Origin: an uncultured Chitinophaga sp.
Lineage (GTDB): Bacteria; Bacteroidota; Bacteroidia; Cytophagales; Cyclobacteriaceae
Reading direction: 5' to 3'
Length of the DNA stretch: 64,000 nucleotides
NCBI GenBank assembly: GCA_902168205.1
Contig: CABHOK010000007.1
Location: 310,001-374,000 of the forward strand
A program made the position numbers and the translations under genes. Numbering within the stretch: the first letter of the stretch is position 1; every line of letters begins with the position of its first letter. The notes under the pieces were generated by a model. It had not been told where the DNA came from and did not search any database. It was given only the letters and a program-made list of their open reading frames with translations. Positions 27,093 through 36,322 of this stretch are shown here, one piece after another.

Positions 27093-29165
27093 CTATTTGA
27101 TCCACACGGTTTGTGTAAACGCTCCGTTTGCTGCAACATCCCAAGCCTCAAGGCGCACCCATTTTCTTCCGGTGAGATCAATTGATTTATGGAACACTTG
27201 TTCACCGAAAGGCAACGTCTGGTCGAGTATAATTTTCTCACGATATACTTTTGCTCCGTCACCGGAAATGATCTCAGCGTAGTTCATAGGGAAAGTCCAT
27301 TTGAGTTTGAAGTTGACATTGACGTTCTTGTCAGACAATGTAATCTCCTCGCCTGTTGATTTCCCGTTAACGGTAAACTCTGGAATCAACACCTCTCCTG
27401 TTGATGAAAAGAATTTACCTTGCTGCAGCGCATCCAGCACAGGTTGCCAGCCGTCTTTGAATTCCGGAAGCTTATCTGATTTCAGGTAGTTAATGTTCAG
27501 GTGCGCGTACATTTCGTTCTCGGGTTCAATGGTAAACAGATCAGCTTCGGCCAACACCTTCTTGCGATCGCCCCAATTGTTCATATCATCCATCAGCTCG
27601 AGAACACGTTTACCAAGGAATGGAAGTGACAGGTCTGCCGGCATTGCTTTCCAAGCCGCACCGAGGAAATGTTCATCCTTAAAAAAATCAGCCGACCTAT
27701 ATTTATCTGGATATCCGGTTGATCCTTTCGTGCGCGCATGCGCTGTCCAGGCGAGACCATTTTCTTTTTTCAACAACTCAAGCATCTCGCGTTCATTCGC
27801 TATGTGATATACCTTTCCATACTTCGGATCTTCGATTACGAATGGCATACCTTCCTTCCTGGACATTACCCAGTAAACAGGTTTCGGAAAAAAATTCATC
27901 CAGTGTCCACCAAAGAATTCATTCGGTTCTTCCCCGGGAAGCAGCAGTATATCTTTAGACGAGAGTCGTTCACATTGCTCAAACAAGGCATGAAGTTCTT
28001 TCAGGCGAAGACTATCCGGACCAGTAGCATGTGCTGTATAATGAAACTCACCAAGATGAATAATATCAACACCGCTGCGTTTCATCACATCGATAAACGT
28101 TGGCGCCTCGGGAATCGGCTTGTCTGCCAACACAACTTGCATGATAAACTCATTGTGAAAATGACTCGTTAATGTCTTGTATCCGGGCAGCGAACTGAAG
28201 CGATCGTTGTTCGTAAACTTCTTTACTTCTTCGAGTACAGCAGATGAATTTCCTGCGCTCATCAATACGAAAAAATTCAACCGTTGCTTTGTATGTGGCG
28301 GAGCATTAAACCACGGAACAAATCTTCGATCACCATACAGATCTTGTCTGATTCCGATGCCATAACCGTTGATCATTTTACGATAATGATTTCCAGCCCA
28401 AACGAAGTTCAGATTGAATGCCTCGTCAAGCGGATAGAAATACTGGTGAGGTGCCGGGAATACGGCAAGACTTCCTTCACTATTCTCTCCGACTACTGTG
28501 CGATATTTGACTTGTAAATTTTTCGAGCTGTCACCGAGTGTAGGCTTCATCGACTGCATCTGTTCACGCGTGTCGTTCCAGCCGATCTTCTCCCATGTTG
28601 CAGTCTTGGAAATCAAACCGGCATCGTACAAGATCGCTGTTGAATCTTTTTCGGTGGTCATCACCGCAGCTATATTTAGCAAAGGACTTCCATTGTATAT
28701 AGTGATCTCGAAATTTCCGCTGAAGTCAGGAGCTTTCATTGAGCCTATAGTGATCACCGTTCTTGTTCCTATAGAGTGAACAGATGCTGACTGCTTGACG
28801 AACTCGATGTTGTGTGCCTTGAACGGTTTCTTGGGGACTTTATCAAAGAATATATTCCATCCATTTTGTGAAATCAAGTCACGCTTGCCTACCGTGAGTA
28901 CAAATGCCGGATCGAGTGCTGCTGCGATCTGGTGATTATTTTTTCCTTCCTGCAATTCGATGCTTTTGAAAACAGGTTGTGTTGCTGAAAGATCGAGAAT
29001 AATTTTTCCCGTTTTGCCCGTTCCTGCGGGCCATGATAGAGACACAATATTTCCTTTCACGGATGCAGTAGCGCCATTCTTCCTGTTGAAGTTCGTCAGA
29101 TCGACCTTTACCTGTGCCTGCAGTGTGCCAAACGAAAGGAGTGCGAAGAGAATGATATATCGCAT
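27093..29165 (-). CDS. Secreted CehA/McbA-like metallohydrolase-like protein
   Basis: 690 residues with a signal peptide (MRYIILFALLSFGTLQAQ). Residues about 30-310 are beta-rich, sugar-lyase-like in feel. Residues about 345-560 have the order of a PHP/CehA-type amidohydrolase: SHFHNEFIMQ, GVDIIHLGEFHYTA, LLLPGEEPNE, GHWMNFFPKP and GLAWTAHARTKG, giving His and Glu residues spaced as a metal site. Residues about 590-690 are a C-terminal beta domain. It is probably periplasmic and might cleave sugar or phosphoester bonds, but I do not recognise a characterised relative. The assignment of the metal site is moderate, the substrate unknown. Confidence 0.65.
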   Translation of the reverse strand: MRYIILFALLSFGTLQAQVKVDLTNFNRKNGATASVKGNIVSLSWPAGTGKTGKIILDLSATQPVFKSIELQEGKNNHQIAAALDPAFVLTVGKRDLISQNGWNIFFDKVPKKPFKAHNIEFVKQSASVHSIGTRTVITIGSMKAPDFSGNFEITIYNGSPLLNIAAVMTTEKDSTAILYDAGLISKTATWEKIGWNDTREQMQSMKPTLGDSSKNLQVKYRTVVGENSEGSLAVFPAPHQYFYPLDEAFNLNFVWAGNHYRKMINGYGIGIRQDLYGDRRFVPWFNAPPHTKQRLNFFVLMSAGNSSAVLEEVKKFTNNDRFSSLPGYKTLTSHFHNEFIMQVVLADKPIPEAPTFIDVMKRSGVDIIHLGEFHYTAHATGPDSLRLKELHALFEQCERLSSKDILLLPGEEPNEFFGGHWMNFFPKPVYWVMSRKEGMPFVIEDPKYGKVYHIANEREMLELLKKENGLAWTAHARTKGSTGYPDKYRSADFFKDEHFLGAAWKAMPADLSLPFLGKRVLELMDDMNNWGDRKKVLAEADLFTIEPENEMYAHLNINYLKSDKLPEFKDGWQPVLDALQQGKFFSSTGEVLIPEFTVNGKSTGEEITLSDKNVNVNFKLKWTFPMNYAEIISGDGAKVYREKIILDQTLPFGEQVFHKSIDLTGRKWVRLEAWDVAANGAFTQTVWIK

Positions 29166-29397
29166 AAGATTTACAAATCAGATTTAATGAATCAAACAAA
29201 ATAAGAATAAATGAATGCGAGACGAAGCTATTTCTGACGCACGGAACATATTATAGATGAATGAATAACTTGTCTGCTTGAGACAACAAAAAGATGCAGG
29301 CACGTGAATTATATATACATTGGACAACGAATTCGTGAGGACACAACCAGGACACGCTTGTTGATATTTGTGAGACTATAACTGACAAGAAGCCGTA

Positions 29398-29943
29398 ATG
29401 AAAAAACACATACTATTCTTTCATGGTGGTTCATCGGAAGAAGACTACCACGCAGATGCAAAACTTGTCGCTTCACTGAAATCAAATTTAAATTCAGAGT
29501 ACACCATACATTATCCATTGCTGATTAATGATGGAACACCTGACCTCGGCAGGCGCGAGCAAATCAGTCGCGAAATTTCCGAGCGTGAAGACAACATCAT
29601 TTTAGTTGGTCATTCATTCGGAGCTTCGATGCTGCTGGCATATCTTTCAGAAGTAAAAATCAAGAAGAAAATTGCAGGCATTTTTCTTCTGGCCACACCG
29701 TTCTGGAATGGAGATGAAGATTGGGTTCAACCTTTCAAATTGCTACCAGATTTTGCAACACACCTCGATAAAAAAATACCGTTGCACCTGTATCACTGCA
29801 CCGATGATGATGAAGTACCGCTCACGCATTTTACCATTTACAAGCAACACCTTCCGTGGGCATCGTTCCATGAAATTACAACGGGCGGACATCAATTTAA
29901 CAATGACCTTACCGTTATTGCCAACGACATTAAATCAGTATAG
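29398..29943 (+). CDS. Small alpha/beta hydrolase of the RBBP9/YdeN type
   Basis: 181 residues. The opening strand KKHILFFHGGSSEED with the HGG oxyanion segment, the nucleophile elbow GHSFGAS (Ser near residue 79), Asp in TDDDEVP and His in GGHQFNNDL form a complete Ser-Asp-His triad. Size and spacing match the RBBP9/YdeN serine hydrolases rather than larger esterases. It is a single-gene unit convergent with the Gre-factor gene. Substrate unknown. Confidence 0.85.
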   Translation: MKKHILFFHGGSSEEDYHADAKLVASLKSNLNSEYTIHYPLLINDGTPDLGRREQISREISEREDNIILVGHSFGASMLLAYLSEVKIKKKIAGIFLLATPFWNGDEDWVQPFKLLPDFATHLDKKIPLHLYHCTDDDEVPLTHFTIYKQHLPWASFHEITTGGHQFNNDLTVIANDIKSV

Positions 29944-29982
29944 GAGTGCTACTTATATAGTACAACTGTCGGAAGAACATTC

Positions 29983-30456
29983 TTACTTCTGATATTCAAT
30001 TTTGATAATACGCCACACAAACTCCCCCGCACCTGTTTTCACTACGGCTTCGTCACCCACTTCTTTTTTCATCAACGCGTGTGCCATAGGCGAGTCAATC
30101 GATATATAGTCTTTGGCATCATTAATCTCATCCGATCCGACTATACGGAAACGCTTTCGCATGCCTCGCTGATTTTCAACTTCCACCCATGCGCCAAACA
30201 ATACTTTGCCTTCCTGAAAAGATGAATAACTCACCACCTTCAAATCATCTATACATTTACGTAAGTAGAGCACACGCCTGTCAATTTCGCGCAGGCGTTT
30301 TTTATTGTAATGATAATCTGCATTTTCAGAACGATCGCCAAGGCTTGCAGCCCATGCTACTTTTTGCGTGGTCTCCGGACGTTCAACTCGCCACAAATGA
30401 TCCAACTCAGCTTTCAACTTTTCTAAACCTTCGGGGGTAATAAAGGGTGTCTTCAT
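29983..30456 (-). CDS. greB: Transcript cleavage factor of the GreA/GreB family
   Basis: 157 residues. Residues 1-75 form the coiled coil with the acidic tip GDRSENADYHYNKKR (Asp41 and Glu44 hold the catalytic Mg in RNA polymerase) and residues 80-157 are the FKBP-like domain ending EAVVKTGAGEFVWRIIKIEY. The basic, aromatic coiled coil (LDHLWRVERPETTQKVAWAA) is closer to GreB than GreA. It rescues backtracked RNA polymerase. Single-gene unit divergent from the ArsR operon. Confidence 0.92.
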   Translation of the reverse strand: MKTPFITPEGLEKLKAELDHLWRVERPETTQKVAWAASLGDRSENADYHYNKKRLREIDRRVLYLRKCIDDLKVVSYSSFQEGKVLFGAWVEVENQRGMRKRFRIVGSDEINDAKDYISIDSPMAHALMKKEVGDEAVVKTGAGEFVWRIIKIEYQK

Positions 30457-30642
30457 GTTTACCTGTTCACAAAACTATACATGCGCATCGATGTACATTC
30501 ATCGACCGAAAGATCGCACGGCCGTGTCGGAAGCACTTGCATAATCGTCCAAACTTACCGAAATAAATCAAGGTAATCGGTAACACCGAAAACAAATTAG
30601 CGATCCGTTTTTAATCAAATCAAATATTTTTTGCCATTTACT

Positions 30643-30682
30643 TTGCGCAACCAAGTAATTGCACGTATATTTGCAATCACTT
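30643..30682 (+). promoter_or_regulatory. Promoter with overlapping operator for the ArsR operon
   Basis: TTG at 30643-30645, a 20-base spacer and a perfect TATATTTG at 30666-30673 form a Bacteroidota promoter 24 bases ahead of the ATG at 30697. An 11-bp inverted repeat with one mismatch, AAGTAATTGCA (30653-30663) and TGCAATCACTT (30672-30682), lies across the -7 box, exactly where an ArsR dimer would block polymerase. Auto-repression is the simple reading. Confidence 0.65.
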
Positions 30683-30696
30683 AGTTGCACATATTT

Positions 30697-31023
30697 ATGG
30701 AAGTCAGACGCGATATTTTTCAGGCTATAGCCGACCCCACACGAAGAGCTATTATGGTATTGATTGCCGCCCAGGCAATGACACCCAATGCAATCGCTGA
30801 AGAATTTAAAACCAGCAGACAGGCGGTTTCAAAACACATTCAGATTCTTACAGAGTGTGAATTGGTAACACAAGAGCAAAGAGGAAGAGAAATCTATTAC
30901 TCACTTGAAATTGAAAAAATGAAAGAGATCGATAAGTGGTTAAACCAGTTTAGAAAAATCTGGGAAGCACGCTTTCATCAACTTAATGATGTATTATCAA
31001 CCATGAAAAAACAAAAAAAATGA
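30697..31023 (+). CDS. ArsR/SdpR-family repressor
   Basis: 108 residues from ATG 30697 ([20 protein letters not shown]); a TTG four codons upstream is in frame but would put the start in the operator. The winged helix is standard ([30 protein letters not shown], then REIYYSL). No metal-binding Cys pair, so it belongs to the non-metal branch that is commonly paired with AHSA1/SRPBCC genes. The stop overlaps the next start as ATGA. Likely autoregulated through the operator at 30653-30682. Confidence 0.93.
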   Translation: MEVRRDIFQAIADPTRRAIMVLIAAQAMTPNAIAEEFKTSRQAVSKHIQILTECELVTQEQRGREIYYSLEIEKMKEIDKWLNQFRKIWEARFHQLNDVLSTMKKQKK

Positions 31024-31541
31024 ACAACACTTCGCTATTCGATTTTAATGTTGACAAAGCAACAAAGACTGTATCCATTACGATGGAATTTGATGCAGAC
31101 CTGTCACTGGTATGGGACGCATTTACAATACCTGAAATTCTTGATCAATGGTATGCACCGAAACCCTGGACTTCAAAAACAAAGTACATGGACTTCAAAG
31201 TTGGAGGCAAAAGATTTTACGCGATGGTAAGTCCCGAGGGACAAGAGCGTTGGGCTGTACAGAAATATACTTCTATTAGTCCTAAGACCAATTTCAAAAT
31301 GTTTAATGTTTTTACTGATAAAGATGAGAACCCCGATGTACACGGTTCTGATTGGGATCTGAACTTCAGCGAACATAGCACCGATGGCTCGCAAAGAACA
31401 AAAGTCAACATCAGTATTTATAACGAGTCTCGTGAACGTATGGAGATGGTGCTCGAAGGCTTTAAAATAGGAATGACGATGACTTATGAAAATCTGAAAG
31501 ACCTATTGGCATCCCAACAGCTATCAGGAGCAAAAAAATGA
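31020..31541 (+). CDS. AHSA1-type SRPBCC domain protein
   Basis: 173 residues of one SRPBCC (helix-grip) domain: [32 protein letters not shown] at the start, the [13 protein letters not shown] strand pair and a long closing helix ([23 protein letters not shown]). Such proteins bind hydrophobic small molecules and are classically encoded right after an ArsR-type repressor; overlap by ATGA at both ends shows tight coupling. No enzyme activity is implied. Confidence 0.9.
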   Translation: MNNTSLFDFNVDKATKTVSITMEFDADLSLVWDAFTIPEILDQWYAPKPWTSKTKYMDFKVGGKRFYAMVSPEGQERWAVQKYTSISPKTNFKMFNVFTDKDENPDVHGSDWDLNFSEHSTDGSQRTKVNISIYNESRERMEMVLEGFKIGMTMTYENLKDLLASQQLSGAKK

Positions 31542-31747
31542 TTTACGTTTTCAAAACTTCTGTCAAAAACAAAAAGCAGGTCAGGAAACTCAAACCGGAT
31601 ATTAACACTATACTTCCCAATGAAAAATGGAGTTTCGACCTGGAAGACTGCGACAGAATTTTGCGTATTGACTGTGAAGTAAATATAGTCTCACGAGTAA
31701 AAGACTTGCTGCACATTCACAAGTTTTACTGCGAAGAATTGGAATAA
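31538..31747 (+). CDS. Conserved-looking small protein of unknown function
   Basis: 69 residues, start overlapping the AHSA1 stop as ATGA, so it is the third gene of the ArsR operon. Sequence [20 protein letters not shown], then a [14 protein letters not shown] strand and a [14 protein letters not shown] helix-strand end suggest a small beta-alpha-beta-beta-alpha-beta (ferredoxin-like) fold with two or three Cys, somewhat like heavy-metal-associated domains but without CxxC. I do not recognise a function. Confidence 0.7.
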   Translation: MIYVFKTSVKNKKQVRKLKPDINTILPNEKWSFDLEDCDRILRIDCEVNIVSRVKDLLHIHKFYCEELE

Positions 31748-31765
31748 GTATATAAACTAAAAATT

Positions 31766-32014
31766 ATGGCACGTATCAATCCTTACATTCACGTCAACTG
31801 AAAATGCAGAAAAAGCATTTACATTTTACAAATCAGTATTGGGCGGAGCGTTTGCGAAAATGATGCGTTACAAAGACCTGTCAAGCCCGGAATACCCGGA
31901 GGAAAAATTGAGATGCCCATGAGAGAGGGTCCCTTTAGTTCTTATTTCGGAATGTTTGCAGACAAATACGGAATTCAATGGATGGTAGATTTCACAAGCC
32001 AGCCGGAAAAGTAA
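31766..32014 (+). pseudogene. Decayed VOC/PhnB-like gene
   Basis: The start MARINPYIHVN is that of PhnB-like VOC proteins, but a stop follows after 11 codons. A frame change restores TENAEKAFTFYKSVLGGAFA and MMRYKDLSSPEYP, then a jump leads directly to GGKIEMPMREGPFSSYFGMF and DKYGIQWMVDFTSQPEK-stop. So the first strand is broken by a frameshift and the middle about 50 residues are deleted, while the ends remain clearly recognisable. It follows the ArsR operon by 18 bases, where intact PhnB-like genes are often found in relatives, so it is a recently lost fourth gene. Confidence 0.8.
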
Positions 32015-32163
32015 ATATAGCATCCATCACAGTTGCCTGAAGTTTCGGTGTAACACTGCTGTTAGTTTTGTCAGACTATACATTGACCTTTAATCACAAA
32101 TGACTAGGAAAATTATCCCGCTGCTGCATTATTGTTCCCAGTTTTTAAACCTGGAAAAATATA

Positions 32164-33246
32164 ATGAGCAACAACCTGGCAGATGTAACGGGCACCAAGA
32201 AACATTTTGCAATTCTTGATGGTCTGAGAGGAGTAGCAGCGTTAGCCGTAGTCATCTTCCATTTCATGGAATGGGTATTTACAGACTTCAGCAAAAACTT
32301 TATAGGCCATGGATATCTTGCCGTTGATTTTTTCTTTTGTCTGTCCGGATTTGTGACTGCTTATGCTTACGATTATAGGATTCAAAAAATAGGACTGCTC
32401 GAGTTTTTCAAAGCACGTCTCATCAGACTTCATCCGTTGGTAGTTTTAGGTTCTGTCCTCGGGCTGCTTGGATTTTTTCTCGATCCCTATAGCTCGGAAG
32501 CCAACGCGTATGGAATTGGAGCGATAATATTATTATTCCTGAGCTCCGTGTTGTTGATACCTGCACCCATGATGGAGGAGCGAGCCTTCAACTTGTTTGG
32601 CTTTAATGCTCCTTCATGGTCGCTGTTCTGGGAATATATAGCCAACATTTTTTACGCGTTGATCCTGTCCAAAATCAATCGCGTGATTTTAATCGTATTA
32701 CTGATCGTGGCTGCTGGTATACTCTCCTTTGTAGCCTATAGGGCAGGCAATTTATTGGGAGGCTGGACAGGTAGTAACTTCCTGGATGGAGGCGCACGTG
32801 TCTTCTACTCCTTTCTTGCCGGCATTCTGATCTTTCGCTATAACCTCATCATCCGAAACAAATTTGGTTTTATACTTCTCGGTATATTTTTAATGCTGGC
32901 TTTTGTTATGCCTGTGTTAAAATGGAGCTGGCTCACGGAACTGCTCATTGTTCTAATCTATTTTCCTTTAATTGTATCGCTGGGCGCAGGCTCTACACTT
33001 TCGCCACGCCTGAAAACACTTTGCGAATTTTCAGGCAACATCTCCTACCCGCTCTATATGACACACTACTGGGCGATCTGGATCTTTGGACATTACTTTA
33101 CAAGCGTCAAGCCGTCTATTAAAGATCTTACGTTTATCATTATAGGTGGAGTAATCTTCCTGATTCTCTTTGCTTACCTGGTTATGCGATTCTTCGATGT
33201 TCCTGTGAGACGACATCTCAATCGGAAAAAATTACTGGCAGAATAA
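32164..33246 (+). CDS. Acyltransferase family 3 membrane protein (OafA/YrhL-like)
   Basis: 360 residues with about ten membrane helices. The family motif is at the start: FAILDGLRGVAALAVVIFHF with the conserved Arg and His, followed by AVDFFFCLSGFVTAY. Members transfer acetyl or other acyl groups to surface sugars or lipids on the outer side of the inner membrane. The C-terminus lacks an SGNH hydrolase domain. Single-gene unit followed by a strong terminator at 33357. Confidence 0.9.
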   Translation: MSNNLADVTGTKKHFAILDGLRGVAALAVVIFHFMEWVFTDFSKNFIGHGYLAVDFFFCLSGFVTAYAYDYRIQKIGLLEFFKARLIRLHPLVVLGSVLGLLGFFLDPYSSEANAYGIGAIILLFLSSVLLIPAPMMEERAFNLFGFNAPSWSLFWEYIANIFYALILSKINRVILIVLLIVAAGILSFVAYRAGNLLGGWTGSNFLDGGARVFYSFLAGILIFRYNLIIRNKFGFILLGIFLMLAFVMPVLKWSWLTELLIVLIYFPLIVSLGAGSTLSPRLKTLCEFSGNISYPLYMTHYWAIWIFGHYFTSVKPSIKDLTFIIIGGVIFLILFAYLVMRFFDVPVRRHLNRKKLLAE

Positions 33247-33757
33247 AAAGATATAGAACATTTAAAAGAGTTCATTAGTATATATCACCAGTATATATTT
33301 TGACTAATGAGTAATACCAGATCACAAAGTATAATTTCCAGATTATCTCCACTGCAGAAAGAGGCCAACCTGAATGGCCTCTTTCTTTTTATCGTCCGTT
33401 ACTAACGCACGACACACGCCCTATCCTATTCATTGTAATTATACACTTCAATCTATCAAATGTTATAACAGATATGATATATATAGTTTGTCTTCACAGT
33501 CGCACAGAAGTATCAAACGGAAACACGGCAGAAAATTCAAAAAAGATTTAAAAGATTATTAGCATTATGCAGGTTTGTGTTCTATACTCACATCCGTAAC
33601 AAGAAAAATCGTTGGCCGAATAGAAATAGCGGAAATGTAGGGCTGAAGGTTGTGCTATAGATGTCAACGCCTATATATAGTATAAAAATCAATCCGTGCT
33701 TCGTGCATTAATAAGATATTCTGCATAAGTCAAATTTCTAACTAAAACCAACAAGTT
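33247..33757. other. 511-base intergenic region
   Basis: Apart from the terminator at 33357-33392 this AT-rich stretch holds no convincing gene. A 62-codon frame beginning inside the terminator at 33374 has the composition of random sequence. The last 200 bases must hold the promoter of the protease gene; no exact TAnnTTTG box was found. Confidence 0.5.
33357..33392 (+). terminator. Rho-independent terminator after the acyltransferase gene
   Basis: Perfect 10-bp stem GAAAGAGGCC (33357-33366) and GGCCTCTTTC (33376-33385), 9-base loop, then TTTTT. It lies 110 bases past the acyltransferase stop. Confidence 0.85.
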
Positions 33758-36178
33758 ATGAGAAAGAGTATACCTATTTTGTTTATTGTCATTCTATTAA
33801 CAACTGTTACTTCGTTTTCCCAACAAGCCTACTTCTGGGCCGGGAACCAAAAACTGATTTTAACTCCCGACCCTTCGCAAACATTAGTGAAAATTAAAAA
33901 GGGTGGTAAAGAAGTGAGTGCATTACTCCAGGAAGCCCGACAATCAACCAACGTTGATAATGCGAGTGAAATGTCTATTGGAGGACAGTCCTTTATTTTA
34001 TTAAAGCAGACAAAAGCAAGTAAGTCGAGCCTGAATGCTGCTGATGTCGAATTTCAATTGCCGGTTTATTATGGCAACGGAGTTCCATACTATCTCAACG
34101 GAGACATTATTTTTCGTCCAAAGAATGGCGTGACCATCGAGCAGATCAGGCGACTGGTAGAGAACGGTATATCGCAGGAAGGAAGCACGGCTCAGCGTAC
34201 CTATTTCTTTAAAGTAACAAAAGGAGAAAATGTATTGGACATCGCGAATAAAATTCATGAGAGTGGTTTAGTGGAGTGGTGTCATCCTGATTTCATGGCA
34301 CAAATAGAAAAACATTTGATTCCTGCCGATCCTACCTATGGAGATCAATACTATCTCAACAACACCGGTCAATTTGGAGGAACAGCCAATATAGATATAA
34401 ATGCTCCGGAGGCATGGGACATCACACGAGGCTGTGACATACGGGTTGCTGTAATCGATGATGGCGTGGAAGATCACAATGATCTGGCAGGAAGAGTACT
34501 GCAGGGGTTTACGGTTTTAAATGCCAATGGCTTCGGTCGTCCCAATGCCGTATGTTCCGGAACAACAGTAATAAATCGCGTTGGACATGGTATGGCTTGT
34601 ACCGGCATAATTGCAGCATCGCATAATACACTGGGCGTTGCAGGCATTGCTCCCAACGCATTGATATACCCTGTGAATATTTTTGTAGGAGGTGAAACGA
34701 TAGCACAGCTGGTAACTTCTATTAACCGCGCGTGGGATCCTGCCTTTGGAAATGCAGATGTTATCAGCAACTCCTGGGGTTTCTGGCAGACAGATATTAT
34801 TCCTGCTATAGAGCAGGAGATAATTAATGCTCGCACTTTGGGGCGCGTAAGAAATGGCGTAACCCGGGGATGCGTTGTTGTTTTTGCATCCGGTAACTCG
34901 CATCCCAGATCAGGATGCCCGGACTGTTTTAACGGCGTTACTTTTCCTGCAAATGTAAATGGAGTAATAACCGTGGGTGCCATTAGTAATACAGGTGCTA
35001 TACATGACTATAGCAGCAGAGGTGCCGAAATGGATTTGGTAGCACCTTCCGGTGGAGCTTCCGGTGTAGCAGATATAGGGGGTTGCAATATTCCAACCGG
35101 AAACATTCGCACTATAGATCGTCCTGGTGCTAACGGATATGATGCAGGAGATTTCTTTAATGGATTTAACGGAACATCAGCAGCAGCTCCCCAGGTATCC
35201 GGTGTGGCGGCATTGATGCTTTCAGCCAGCCCTACATTAACAGAGGCACAAGTAAGAACATTGCTGCAACAGACTGCCACTGATATGGGATCATCAGGCT
35301 TCGACAATACATTTGGCTTCGGACGACTAAATGCTTTCACGGCGGTGAAGGCTGCTATTAACAATGCCGTTCTTTCAGGACCGTCACACATCTGCCCAAG
35401 TGCTACTTTTACAATTACCAGTCCACCGGCAGGGACTACGATCACATGGTCAAGCAGCAACACCAGTGGAGTAACGATTAACAGCAGTGGCGTAGCAACA
35501 CGCGTTGGAAGCTTTACCGGCACAGTTACGATCACAGCAACATTCAATGGTGTATGTGGTGTGGTTGCATTAAGTAAAGCCGTTACCGTTGGTGCGCCCT
35601 CTCCCATTTCAAGTTTAACGGTTCGCATGGGACCTCCATCGGGTAATCAACTTTGCTATAATTATAACTTAGGTATAGCGGTTGGAAATTCCAATCAAAG
35701 TGCACAGGGTGTAACACAATACAATTGGAATTTCGGAAGCTGGGCTCCTTACTTTACAGATTATGATGGTTTGGGAGTATATACATCGGTAGCTATGTTA
35801 ACGGTAAATAGTTCTGCCGCTCCGTCTCAATCTATTTCCGTTACAGCACAAAACAGTTGTGGTATCAGTTCGCCATACTCTAAAACGTTTTATGCCAGCA
35901 GTTGTGGAAGTATGAGTGTTGCATATCCCAATCCGACATCCGATATACTCTCCTTAAGCTTTGACGATGCTCCCGTAGCACTGCCGCAGCAGATAAGTTT
36001 GTATAGCGAGAAAACGCAGAAAGTAGTATATACTATTTCAAGTGAAAAACTTACTACTGCTTTCAGCAACGAGAAGACACTTAACATTCCTGTAAATACT
36101 TTTCCTCGTGGAGTTTATTATCTGCGGGTTGAAAACGGTGATCGTAAAACCGACCAGATAAGGATCGTACTCAAATAG
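33758..36178 (+). CDS. Secreted subtilisin-like S8 protease with T9SS sorting domain
   Basis: 806 residues with a signal peptide (MRKSIPILFIVILLTTVTSFSQ). Residues about 100-185 resemble an inhibitor-type propeptide (VKIKKGGKEV, then a FKVTKGENVLDIANKIHES segment). The S8 catalytic domain spans about 215-530 with triad Asp in VAVIDDGVEDHN, His in GHGMACTGIIA and Ser in FNGTSAAAPQVSG. A beta-sandwich or Ig-like region with many Thr/Ser follows (about 540-720), and the last about 80 residues are a type A T9SS sorting domain (VAYPNPTSDILSLSF through YYLRVENGDRKTDQIRIVLK). It should cross the outer membrane by T9SS and act extracellularly. Single-gene unit closed by a terminator. Confidence 0.93.
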   Translation: MRKSIPILFIVILLTTVTSFSQQAYFWAGNQKLILTPDPSQTLVKIKKGGKEVSALLQEARQSTNVDNASEMSIGGQSFILLKQTKASKSSLNAADVEFQLPVYYGNGVPYYLNGDIIFRPKNGVTIEQIRRLVENGISQEGSTAQRTYFFKVTKGENVLDIANKIHESGLVEWCHPDFMAQIEKHLIPADPTYGDQYYLNNTGQFGGTANIDINAPEAWDITRGCDIRVAVIDDGVEDHNDLAGRVLQGFTVLNANGFGRPNAVCSGTTVINRVGHGMACTGIIAASHNTLGVAGIAPNALIYPVNIFVGGETIAQLVTSINRAWDPAFGNADVISNSWGFWQTDIIPAIEQEIINARTLGRVRNGVTRGCVVVFASGNSHPRSGCPDCFNGVTFPANVNGVITVGAISNTGAIHDYSSRGAEMDLVAPSGGASGVADIGGCNIPTGNIRTIDRPGANGYDAGDFFNGFNGTSAAAPQVSGVAALMLSASPTLTEAQVRTLLQQTATDMGSSGFDNTFGFGRLNAFTAVKAAINNAVLSGPSHICPSATFTITSPPAGTTITWSSSNTSGVTINSSGVATRVGSFTGTVTITATFNGVCGVVALSKAVTVGAPSPISSLTVRMGPPSGNQLCYNYNLGIAVGNSNQSAQGVTQYNWNFGSWAPYFTDYDGLGVYTSVAMLTVNSSAAPSQSISVTAQNSCGISSPYSKTFYASSCGSMSVAYPNPTSDILSLSFDDAPVALPQQISLYSEKTQKVVYTISSEKLTTAFSNEKTLNIPVNTFPRGVYYLRVENGDRKTDQIRIVLK

Positions 36179-36203
36179 CAATTGAACACGCTAGTATATA
36201 TAC

Positions 36204-36237
36204 AAAGAACGGCTACTAAATGTGGCCGTTCTTTTTT
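36204..36237 (+). terminator. Rho-independent terminator after the protease gene
   Basis: 10-bp stem AAAGAACGGC (36204-36213) and GCCGTTCTTT (36225-36234), 11-base loop, followed by further T. It ends the protease transcript before the convergent AAA ATPase gene. Confidence 0.85.
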
Positions 36238-36322
36238 ACTACAAAATGGATATGGTCTTTCGACAAGTATTGATCTATATATTTACAAGTTCATGAAATA
36301 TACCCGGCATCTATAGATAGCG

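Noticed and set aside
33374-33562. 62-codon open frame in the gap before the protease gene
   Set aside because: It starts inside a strong terminator, is Ser/Lys-rich without any fold signature and has no promoter or partner.
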